Notes: generated from the sequence alone by a model not told the origin. A stretch of 11,421 bases of DNA from Scenedesmus sp. ARA3 (GCA_004335835.1 RWJK01000381.1:1-11421); one strand, 5' to 3'. Counted from the stretch's first letter, positions 1-7,327 are shown. Numbers and translations: made by a program.

Positions 1-1
1 C

Positions 2-493
2 TTGACCCGTTTCCGTTTGGGTGCTCATGATTTACGTGTCTGCAGTGGCAGGTGGCAGCGACCACCTGTGCCGCGAAGTGACAGGGTGTGCCTACGCCCT
101 GGCTGCCAGGCTGAGGTTGTTGAGGATGAGTTTCATATGGTCTTTGAGTGCCCTTTCTATGCACCAGTTCGCGAGCGATTTGCTATGTTGTTCGAACCCT
201 TCGGGGACTCGTCACAAACATGGGCTACTATTGCTGGTTGTCACCCAGCAGGCGATGACATGATCACTTTTATGAAGCAGGCACCTGCTTTGGTGGCCGC
301 TTTTGTGCACTGCTGCTATCTGATGCGGTGTCACCCGGACACTGATCCTGAGGTCCTTCTGTCCTCTCAGGCTATTGCTCAAGNNNTTGATGATGCTGAT
401 GAGTTTTTTTCTGCGTTGTCGTCTGACGGTTTGGACGATGATGAGTTGTTCTTCGATGTTTCCTCCCCCTATGAGCCTCTCGTTGGCTCCTGA
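2..493 (+). CDS. LINE reverse transcriptase, C-terminal zinc-binding end (partial)
   Basis: The frame is open from the left edge to TGA at 491-493. Counting from base 2, it starts with a LGAHDLR stretch (residues 7-12 region), then C30-x4-C35-x9-H45-x4-C50 inside CLRPGC...DEFHMVFEC. This Cys/Cys/His/Cys knuckle with the 'EDE-HMVFECP' context is the RVT-associated zinc-binding region found after the polymerase domain in algal and plant LINEs. The remaining ~110 residues end in an acidic Asp/Glu-rich tail. Three ambiguous bases (384-386) fall in it; a three-base gap keeps the frame, but the true number of bases is unknown. The apparent start is only the window edge. The element may be recently active, since the visible frame has no stop, but only ~160 codons are seen. 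Confidence 0.8.
   Translation: MTRFRLGAHDLRVCSGRWQRPPVPRSDRVCLRPGCQAEVVEDEFHMVFECPFYAPVRERFAMLFEPFGDSSQTWATIAGCHPAGDDMITFMKQAPALVAAFVHCCYLMRCHPDTDPEVLLSSQAIAQXXDDADEFFSALSSDGLDDDELFFDVSSPYEPLVGS
384..386. other. Assembly gap or ambiguous bases (NNN)
   Basis: Three N bases inside the LINE frame. They are an assembly or polishing placeholder, so the reading frame across this point is not proven. Confidence 0.95.
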
Positions 494-524
494 CTGGGGT
501 TCCTACTCCTCGTTGAGTGGAGCA

Positions 525-557
525 TGTAATGTAATGTAATGTATGTATGTATGTATG

Positions 558-588
<31 letters not shown>
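525..588 (+). repeat. TGTAA/TGTA tandem tail of the LINE
   Basis: Three back-to-back TGTAA units (525-529, 530-534, 535-539) pass into a run of GTAT units (541-586) and one more TGTAA at 584-588. The tail is a microsatellite built from, or drifting from, the green-algal polyadenylation signal TGTAA. Short tandem tails are common at LINE 3' ends and can be made by the reverse transcriptase. Confidence 0.85.
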
Positions 589-591
<3 letters not shown>

Positions 592-686
592 TTTTTTAAA
601 TTTTATTTTGTATGTATGTATTTAAATTACAATGTATTTTGTTATTTATGTATTTTGTTTATTTTACAAAGCAGGCGTGTTGCAAC

Positions 687-1077
687 ATGTTGATGCTGTC
701 AACAGCATATGTGGGTTGGGCTGCTGGTGCAAGAATGCGCGTGAAGCCCAGCCAAAGCAGCGGTGAGGCCTGCATTATGAAAACTGACTGCGTTCAACCT
801 GTATTTGAGGGGTGTGGTCGTATCACAACATGAGCACGGTAGGTTGGCTGGGCTGACAGCTACGTGCATGCGTGTGACACAAGTACAAGTAGACAACAAA
901 TTATATACTACAACGTGTTTTACTCTCTACAGGCTCTGTATATGCAAGAAAAAGCTGCTGCACCTTTTAGGGAAGGGTCAGGGAACAGGTAGGGAACGAG
1001 CTCTGACCAGAGTGAGAGGTGGTGAGGTTTCTGCATGTTGAGCTGACAGGTGGACGTGGCACCAACTGCTGCTCCTG

Positions 1078-1111
<34 letters not shown>

Positions 1112-1920
1112 GGCCGCTGCAACACAGGTGATGACACTGCACTCAACAGTGTAGAAGTGACATGCATGACACCTGCCAGCAGCAGCAGCGGCACCATCAA
1201 CCCCAACACAGGGCTCTGGGGGGCATGGTCCGCAGTTTCTTTCTGCCCGGCTGGCCAGTTCATCAATGGGGTGTCCATGAGGGTTTTGCCAAACCAGGGC
1301 ACTAAACCCAGCCAAGATGACGTGGCAGCGGATGCTGTGCGGCTGCTGTGCACAGACAACACCACAGTGCTGGAGACGCTAAATGCAGTTGGGTTTGGCA
1401 CGTGGGGTGCTGCTGTGAGGTGAGACGCTACTCTTAACTCTTAACACGCTGTTGCAGAAGATGCAAAGCACCATTTGTTGTGGGACAGGGAGTGTGGTAG
1501 CCCGGTGTGCTGGTGGTGGTGGCTACATGTACAGTACGGACATGCGAGCATGCTCGGTCGCTCTTGGCCTACAGATGGCGCGCACAACATGCATGTGCAG
1601 TCTTGCAAAGTGCATCCACTGTCCATTGTTGGTGATCCCCTTCATACCTCCAGCCTACTGTTTCTGCTGCTGTAACCCTTGGATGATTTGCAGGTGCCCT
1701 GCCAGTACTGCTGTGTGCGGCTCTGTCCTGTTGGTAGTCATACAGGCAGTCGTTTCACACTGTCACACTACTGTTTTCGCTGCAAACCCACCAACTGATG
1801 CTGTGCAGGTGCCCTGCCAGTACTGCTGTGTGTGGATTCCGGGTGCGCTTCCAGCCCAACCAAAACAGCGGCGATGACACAGCATTCAACGACATCGAGC
1901 TGCAATGCTGCGCAATCTGA
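687..1920 (+). CDS. VMO-I domain protein (5' end unresolved)
   Basis: Exons: 687 (first in-frame ATG; the exon may really start at an acceptor after 674 or 705)-762, 1128-1419, 1809-1920. Junction phases match: G|GT makes Gly at GTGAGG/ACAG, and AG|G makes Arg at GTGAGA/GCAG. From ATG687 the product is 159 aa ending ELQCCAI. It belongs to the vitelline membrane outer layer protein I family, secreted beta-prism proteins with three repeats. All three repeat signatures are visible: PSQSSGDDTALNSVEVTC, then WGAWSAVSFCPAGQFINGV with SQDDVAADAVRLLC, then CPASTAVCGFRVRFQPNQ with GDDTAFNDIELQCC. The first repeat lacks its WG..W/C..G front half and there is no signal peptide, so at least one 5' exon is upstream of, or was displaced by, the LINE at 1-662. 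The domain call is strong. The molecular role in algae is unknown; a secreted or wall protein is inferred from the family. Confidence 0.85.
1081..1110 (+). repeat. (CTG)10 tract in VMO-I intron 1
   Basis: Ten CTG units, preceded by CTCCTG imperfect units, ending 17 bp before the 3' splice site at 1127/1128. On the sense strand it could act as part of the pyrimidine-rich tract. Read as protein it gives poly-Cys, which is not expected to be translated. Confidence 0.9.
1655..1832 (+). repeat. Duplicated 3' splice site and exon-3 edge of the VMO-I gene
   Basis: A 29-bp stretch spanning the acceptor and the codons for CPASTAV occurs twice without mismatch: 1689-1717 inside intron 2, and 1804-1832 at the real exon 3 (offset 115). 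Weaker similarity extends upstream in both copies (CTACTGTTT at 1656, CTACTGTTTT at 1769). After the shared part the intron copy diverges and loses the RVRFQPNQ segment. Its acceptor (AG at 1692-1693) is intact and in the same phase. Confidence 0.85.
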
Positions 1921-2334
1921 GCTGCTTGCTGCTTGGGCGTACGTCACAAGCGGTCAAAATTTGCCGCAACCACCAGGAGAGTTTTGGGAGACCTGCTGCA
2001 CATTGGCGGGCAGGAATGTTTGAACCAAATAAACACACCAGCAGGGGCGATGGACTGCTGCGTGTGCCGGACCTGCCAGCGTGTGCTTGGCTTTCACAGA
2101 ATGTCTGCACTTTTGGCAGTTGTGCAAAACTATCAGCGTCACATGCAGCATGGCCGTTCGTTGTTGTGTTGTCGCACATGGCCAGCCGTTCTTCCTCAAT
2201 GCTTGATTGTCAGGGAAATACTACCATGAGCGATGCAGCTGCAGCAGCAGCTGTTCCACAAACACCTGAAGACTCCGCCGGTTGTCTGTTCTGAGCACCA
2301 ACTGCAGTTTGCAGTCCCCTGCTAACTGTTCTGG

Positions 2335-2339
2335 TGTAA
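2335..2339 (+). terminator. Candidate TGTAA polyadenylation signal for VMO-I
   Basis: TGTAA, the usual green-algal poly(A) signal, is 415 nt after the TGA at 1918-1920. It is the first such motif after the stop that I found. A second is at 2902-2906. A five-base motif alone is weak evidence. Confidence 0.35.
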
Positions 2340-3144
2340 CAGCAGGTGCTTGGCGTTGGGTTTTTTTTTGCGTGTGTGCGTCGTCCGCAGCCTAAATCAC
2401 AACAGCCAGGCAAGACAGTTTCTCTCAAAGCTTGCAAGTAGCCGCTTGCTTTTGCAGGTCACTTCTGGCTCATTTCACCCAGACTGGTGCACCTGGGCAC
2501 ACACATCACTGGTGCTACAACCATCACTTGTCTGCAATTCGTAGCGGGCCTGTGTCTGCCATCTCTTGATGTGCGGCGCAGCTGTGCTGCTGGCTGGTAC
2601 TTGCTATTTTCCGTATGTTGGTTTTGGCAGCGCAAGGGGCTTGATAGAGCATGGGGCTTGGCCGATATAGACTGGGGTTGGGTTGATGTCATCACTGCAG
2701 CAATTTGCACATGCCTGTCTGTGCAAGTGCGTGTTCCTGCAAGCTCACTCTATCGCCTGGCACGTGTCTGCTTCTTGGTGTACGGTTTCTGCTCACTCTA
2801 ACAGAGCGAGTGATGTGTGAGATTCAGTGGCTTTCGTGCACCTGGTGCTGGAGCCCACTCACACACTCACACACTGCCCGTGGGCAATCAGCACGTCTTT
2901 GTGTAATGCATCCGCCTGTTTCCACACTCATACTACACATACACATGTCCCTCTCATGATCCATCCGGCCTGCAGCATACTTTTGTGAGCTTGAATTACT
3001 AATGGCTTCAGGCTGTGACTCGGCTGAGTGCAGGGTGCACCAGCTGTCGCAGTGCCCAACTTCCATCTATTACACCGTTGGATCTGCATTTTGCAATAGT
3101 CTTGTGCACTGGGTTACCTTGAATTCAGAAATCAGGCGTATCTG

Positions 3145-3232
3145 GGATCAACGGATCTGGTGTATCGAGGATCTGGAGATCTAGGTTATTCATGATCTGC
3201 AGATTTGGCTAATCCAGGATCTAGATTCGGCT
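3145..3232 (+). repeat. Degenerate GGATCTGG-like short repeat cluster
   Basis: Six GATC sites fall in about 75 bp, mostly as variants of GGATCTGG (GGATCTGGTGTATCGA, GGATCTGGAGATC, TGATCTGCAGATT, AGGATCTAGATT). It reads as a worn minisatellite or a small tandem array. No function is evident. Confidence 0.45.
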
Positions 3233-3401
3233 TGTTGCATGAGGAGAGGCAGAAACATGCTGCATGCGGTTGTTCTTACATCGGCTGCAACATCATTTGC
3301 GCCACGCAACTGCGACCGCCACTCGCGAAAGCCTTGCTGGCGCTGTTTGTTCCCCAATAAGTGAGCTTGCGCACCTTTGCAGCATGATGAGCACTCACAT
3401 G

Positions 3402-3716
3402 TCGTGACAAGCATAGGCTAGGCAACTTGCATGCTCTTGTAGTCAGCCGTGTGTGTGTGTGTGTGTGTAGGTTGCAGTTTGCGCAAAAGCGTGTTGTTGT
3501 TGGCGTTGGCCCCTGCACTGCATGCATTCACGGGCCCATGGAACTGTTGCGTTGGTCTCTACTGCTTTAGGTGATACGGCACAGCGAAATATTGTTACCC
3601 GCTTGGTGTTGTGCATAGTGATGCACGCGCATGCTGCGTGCAAAAGCAGTGACTAATGCACGACGTTTGGCGGCTGCTGCTAACAAGTCAAGTTGCCTAG
3701 CCTGTGCTTGTCACGA
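3402..3716. repeat. 28-bp inverted repeat pair (MITE-like or hairpin)
   Basis: The left arm at 3402-3429 begins TCGTGACAAGC and ends GGCAACTTG. The right arm at 3689-3716 is its reverse complement with one mismatch in 28. The 259-bp interior has no transposase-like frame and holds a (GT)10 tract. Terminal inverted repeats with a short non-coding core suggest a miniature inverted-repeat element, but I see no clear target-site duplication outside the arms. A structured RNA or a chance foldback is the alternative. Confidence 0.55.
3449..3468 (+). repeat. (GT)10 microsatellite
   Basis: Ten GT units within the interior of the 3402-3716 inverted-repeat segment. Confidence 0.9.
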
Positions 3717-4513
3717 TTTGTGCGTTGCATGACAGAAACACAACCCCTTGTCAAGCCAATGACAAGGCTAAGTGGGCAACCACTGAAACCACCAACACCA
3801 AGTCACTTTACACAGTGCACCCTGCTAGGCAGCCACCCCGCCTTGCCTTACACACACCAGAGAACCAGCGCAGCGCATCCCTGTGTATAGCGGGCAACAA
3901 CAGCAGCAATCAAGACCATGGTCAAGACCATGGCCATAGTGAATCCAACTGTGACGTACAGGCATCATCATTGGGATCCCTACTTCAGTCACCGGCGGTC
4001 TTCCGTGACAAGCAAATCAAGAAGCGACCACAATTCATCAAGTTCAGCGGCATGGATCGTCATGCATACAATGCTGTCAAGACTGAGCAAACCAAACCAG
4101 TAAACCTGTCAGTATCAGTCGTACACAGCCCGCAAATCACACAGTGCATCCGCGAAAACAAGCTTCAAAACAAAACAGAATGCATACAATGCACAAGAAG
4201 TGTTCTTGGCCTTCAGGGTACAGCACAAATCACCCATAACGCAGGTTGTTTGGCAGCTGAAATCCCAACTACTAACGTAACAGGGAAGTAGTTCAAGCGC
4301 ATGTGTTCAAAAACATGTCAACCAGGCTCTGATCAGACCTGATGAGTCCAGACTCATGTGTTAATGGAACTAGCATACGCAGCAGCAACAACATGCCGTG
4401 CCATGTGCCAAGCAATCGCATGTGCACACACACATGAGAAAGTGCCGCAAAGGGTTCGAACGGCAGAGCTCAATGGTGTTCGTCATCACATCCGTTCCCC
4501 TGCACACAGCGTC
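3717..4513 (-). other. 3' flank of DUF4112 gene, no convincing gene
   Basis: The plus strand here is rich in A and C, the reverse of the sequence before 3690. A 195-codon plus-strand frame (3704-4291) is open but starts with a non-ATG codon, has no recognisable domain, and is explained by the low T content. Minus-strand TGTAA motifs lie at 3808-3812 and 3848-3852. Small direct repeats occur, such as CAAGACCATGG at 3911 and 3923. Confidence 0.45.
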
Positions 4514-4665
4514 ACATGACATGTCGTAACATGTTGCAATATGTCATAGCCGCCATCAAATGCTCCTTCAGGCTTCCGTGATGCCCACTACATAAGAGCT
4601 CTAACAGCCCCAGCCACCAGCACATCAGGTAGCACCAACATCAAAGCAGAAGCCCCAGAACCCGA
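4514..4665 (-). repeat. Degenerate copy of the last DUF4112 exon end
   Basis: The order CATGACATG...AACATGTT, then GATGCCCACTACA (4580-4592), CCCAGCCACCAGCAC and GTAGCACCA repeats the order seen at 4682-4775, which is the 3' end of the DUF4112 gene (GATGCCCACTACA at 4727-4739; CCCAGCCACCAGCAC; GCAGCACCA). The offset is about 147-167 bp with gaps between. It lies just downstream of the stop codon in the gene's direction and is not an intact reading frame. Confidence 0.6.
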
Positions 4666-4702
4666 TTCACAAATAACACGTCATGACATGCTACATAACA
4701 TG

Positions 4703-5442
4703 TTACAGCTTCCCCAGTGCCGCCATGATGCCCACTACAATGCCTCCAATAATCCCAGCCACCAGCACAATCGGCAGCACCACCACCAGCAGGAAGAGGC
4801 TGACCAGGAAGCATGTGTCTGCCCTTGTGGCTGACTTGGGGTGCTCCAGGTGCTCCTGCAGCAGCTTCATGTTGCGCGCGTTGGCCTTGAACCCTGCAGG
4901 TGTTATGTAACAGTTACATAGTGTCACAGGGGAATTCATGCTACAAAGATGCAGTTGCATGTGCTAACGGCAGTGGCTCAACCCAAGAAGAGAATCAACA
5001 GCCAGTGCAGGTGCAGACTATACAGTGTGGTTGCTATCCCTGTACTGCCACTGCTGCTGCAACAACCTGTATGTAACACATGTTATAACACTGCTGTAAC
5101 ACTCACCAAAGTCAAAGATGTCCCCCAGGAAGGGCACCACGCCCACCACGCTGTCAATGGCCTGGTTGACCAGCATGCGCAGCACCAGGCGCTTGGGCAT
5201 GTTATATTTCAACGCCCGGCTGATGATGTAGCTGCCTACGGTTGCGCCCGCCATGTCGCCTGCAACGGCAGCAGCAGTAGCAGCAGCAGCAGCACCAGGC
5301 TCTTGGGCATGTTATATTTCAACGCTCGGCTGATGATGTAGCTGCCTACAGTTGCCCCCGCCATGTCACCTGCAATATCGATAGCAATAGCAGGAGCAGC
5401 AGGCCAGGCAGCTACAGCACTTACGTTCAACATGCCCAAGCG

Positions 5443-5481
<39 letters not shown>

Positions 5482-6103
5482 CAAGCATCAGGGTGTCCTT
5501 GGCAAAACCTGCCAACTCACCAACATATGGGATGAGCCCCAGCATTGCATCCAGCCCAAACTTCCTCTTGATGATTGGAATTGTGATTGCATTGTCCATC
5601 ACCTTGCTCAGCAGCATCACGTGAGCCAGCGTGCGCCTCTGCGCAGGCGTGAGCTCATCTATCTGTGCTACTTGCTGCTTGTCCCCCACACCCAAAGCTG
5701 GCGCGCTGATGGCCCTGCCTTGTTGGGGTACTGCTGCGCTGCTGCTGCTGGCGATAGGGCCGTCAAGTTCAGGAGCTGACCTGGCGGAAGGTGACTGCTC
5801 TGGGTCTTCAAAAGCTTGACCAGCTGCTGTTACAGGGTTTCAAAGTAACAATATTGTCATGTGTGGTTTTGTAAGATGCCATATTGCGTGGAGGAGGCAC
5901 AACAGCGCCTTCAGGCAACTTGCAAATGCAAGGCATGCGTGCAGCAGCTGAGGGTGAGCTGCTGCAGTGCTGCATGCATGTGCTACTGCAAACAATAAGC
6001 ATTTGAATGATTGGACATCAATTTTTGCTTGTAACATCAGTGAACGTCAATGGCTAGGGTTGGTTGGTTGGTTTGCATGCCACTGCTGCCCAGCAGCAGC
6101 ACT

Positions 6104-6162
<59 letters not shown>

Positions 6163-6245
6163 CACAGCAGCATGCCTGCACACTCACACGGCAGCTCCAC
6201 ATGCACAAGCCCCGCCCCATCGCTCTTGTTTTTGAACAATCCCAT
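4703..6245 (-). CDS. DUF4112 family membrane protein
   Basis: Exons on the minus strand: 6245-6188, 5826-5521, 5259-5107, 4893-4703; 708 nt, 235 aa, stop TAA. All three junctions are phase 1 with GTGAGT donors and CAG acceptors. The start is ATG 6245 (MGLFKNKSDG). Exon 1 is the least certain part: it rests on a phase-correct donor only. Residues ~21-65 are low complexity. The DUF4112 core spans ~70-192: FGLDAMLGLIPYVGD (109-123), YNMPKRLVLRML (140-151), DSVVGVVPFLGDIFD (157-171), FKANARNMKLL (174-184). The core holds two matching D-x3-G-x2-P-x2-G-D motifs (112-123, 157-168). A strongly hydrophobic segment follows at ~201-231, likely membrane-spanning and very near the C terminus. The biochemical role of this family is unknown to me. 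The gene converges with VMO-I and lies downstream of the beta-trefoil gene on the same strand. Confidence 0.85.
5181..5375 (-). repeat. Tandem copy of the 5' part of DUF4112 exon 3
   Basis: Two 85-bp copies, 5181-5265 (real exon edge with its acceptor) and 5291-5375 (inside intron 2), differ at 5 positions, offset 110 bp. Both contain a CAG acceptor and the codons for DMAGATVGSYIISRALKYNMPK. The intron copy's acceptor (AG at 5371-5370) is also phase 1 (G+GT gives Gly), but its frame then runs into a CTG-coded Leu tract and stops at 5236-5238, so its use would truncate the protein at about 160 residues. Between the copies lies a short interrupted CAG tract (5269-5292). Confidence 0.92.
5267..5475 (-). 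repeat. Inverted repeat with CAG/CTG arms in DUF4112 intron 2
   Basis: The plus-strand segment 5429-5475 (AACATGCCCAAGCGCCTG followed by CTG units) is the near reverse complement of 5267-5313, which is the end of the exon copy plus its CAG tract. A few mismatches occur in ~47 bp and the loop is 115 bp. The first 18 bases (5429-5446) are an exact reverse complement of the true exon at 5186-5203. The pre-mRNA could form a long stem that holds the exon copy's acceptor in its loop. Confidence 0.8.
5444..5479 (-). repeat. (CAG)12 tract, sense strand, DUF4112 intron 2
   Basis: Twelve perfect units, CTG on the plus strand and CAG in the sense of the gene, beginning 41 nt after the GTGAGT donor. It is in frame with exon 2 and encodes Gln12 if the alternative GTAAGT donor at 5424-5419 is used. 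Confidence 0.9.
6104..6160. repeat. (CAG)19 tract in DUF4112 intron 1
   Basis: Nineteen perfect CAG units on the plus strand (CTG in the sense of the gene), 27 nt after the exon-1 donor. It is expected to be length-variable. The poly-Ser, poly-Gln and poly-Ala frames across it are translations of the repeat. Confidence 0.92.
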
Positions 6246-6829
6246 CGAGCTAACGTTGGCGCGCAATTTGAACTGCAGCTCCGGCTATGATGCAAGAGCT
6301 GACAGGCAGTGAAGGTGCTGCTGCTGTTGCCGCTCTCGTGCGTAGCTGGTGCGCTGAAACAGGCGCTTGGCGTAAATGGAATAATGTTCAAAAGATGGCT
6401 GCAGCAGTAGAGAGGGAGTAATCAACGAAAGCGTCTCGACAAGGTGACTCAACTGTCGAACGCAGCACCCGATCGCAAACCAGGAGTTCACAGCAGTGAC
6501 GGGTAGACCAGATGATCGCAAAAAAACACTGCTGCAATTTTTTCAATAGCTTTTGGTGTGCACTGTGTGACCAATGACAGTTACTACGTGTGACGCAGGA
6601 CAGTTACTCAGTATGCAGGCCCCCTAATACTCTCAGCTAAAACACTCACAGTGAAAGCTGTTACCAGCAAATTCTAAGCATACGCCAAGACTGGCGATAT
6701 GCAGTATGCATGCATGACCGCACTGGCATTGAACTCCTGGTGACACCATGCATGCATCACACCAGTGATGGCCAGTTGACGCCCCTTGTGACGCCTGCAG
6801 GTGCTGCTGCACCAGCGCAGTTCCATCCA

Positions 6830-6862
<33 letters not shown>

Positions 6863-7090
6863 GTTACCCATCATTATCATGTCATCCATCCATTAGAGAG
6901 CCACGCACTCAGATCCAAGCTTCAATCGAAGTCTCAACTCCTTAGTGCCGGTCTATCACCTCTACAATGCATGCCACGTGGCAGAGCCATCTTGGACACC
7001 ATTGACAATCAGGCACTCCTAGCGGTTCACTACTCAAGCGACACCATCACCCACACCGCTACTTCTATACCCACGCTCCAGGATCCCCTG
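6246..7090. other. Intergenic, DUF4112 promoter side and beta-trefoil 3' flank
   Basis: No coding exon is supported. It should contain the DUF4112 promoter and the 3' UTR of the upstream beta-trefoil gene. I found no minus-strand TGTAA here, so the poly(A) site of that gene is not marked by the usual motif. Small repeats: GACAGTTACT at 6576-6585 and 6599-6608; ATGCATGCAT at about 6705 and 6749; (TCA)10 at 6832-6861. Confidence 0.5.
6832..6861 (+). repeat. (TCA)10 microsatellite
   Basis: Ten TCA/CAT units. They give an apparent poly-His frame on the plus strand and poly-Met on the minus strand, neither likely to be translated. Confidence 0.9.
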
Positions 7091-7262
7091 TCACCACGCC
7101 GGCACGAACCACAGCTGCGCATCCGAGCCGTCACACGGCATCAGTTTGGCCTGGTAGCCGGCCTGGCTGTTGGTGAGGCACCAGGCCTCGCCCTTGCTGG
7201 CAAAGTGGATGCGGAACAGCGTGAAGCCGTTCTTGCGCCGCTGCAGCGGGTCAACTGCAAAC

Positions 7263-7327
<65 letters not shown>

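Larger units (their letters stand above)
1..662 (+). mobile_element. 3' end of a non-LTR (LINE) retrotransposon
   Basis: The segment holds the last part of a reverse-transcriptase polyprotein (2-493), a short 3' UTR, then an AT-rich tail of TGTAA/TGTA repeats. That order is what a LINE 3' end looks like. The element enters from the left edge, so its endonuclease and polymerase domains are outside the window. The right boundary is uncertain: simple and AT-rich sequence runs to about 662, and the first host-like sequence is the VMO-I exon after 674. It lies in the same orientation as that gene. No target-site duplication can be checked without the 5' end. Confidence 0.75.
1921..3401 (+). other. 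3' flank of VMO-I gene, no convincing gene
   Basis: Possible 3' UTR and intergenic sequence. No frame on either strand shows a recognisable domain or a phase-consistent exon chain. The plus strand is rich in T and G (for example nine T at 2361-2369). TGTAA motifs occur at 2335-2339 and 2902-2906; the nearer one would give a 3' UTR of about 430 nt. Confidence 0.5.

Noticed and set aside
541..587. CRISPR-like or regulatory repeat array
   Set aside because: It is a simple 4-bp microsatellite without spacers, explained as a LINE tail.
1019..1110. Poly-Cys stretch ahead of GDDTALN as part of the VMO-I protein
   Set aside because: The intron 763-1127 joins the flanking VMO-I codons in perfect phase, and the Cys run is just the CTG tract before the acceptor.
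3704..4291. 195-codon plus-strand open frame as a gene
   Set aside because: No ATG at the start, no known domain, no splice-consistent partner, and the local A/C-rich composition lowers stop frequency in this strand.
4446..4470. tRNA T-arm-like GGTTCGAAC
   Set aside because: No matching acceptor, D-arm or anticodon stem can be formed around it on either strand.
5967..6312. Poly-Ser, poly-Gln and poly-Ala frames around 6104-6160
   Set aside because: All six frames over a pure CAG tract stay open. The tract lies in an intron of the minus-strand gene.
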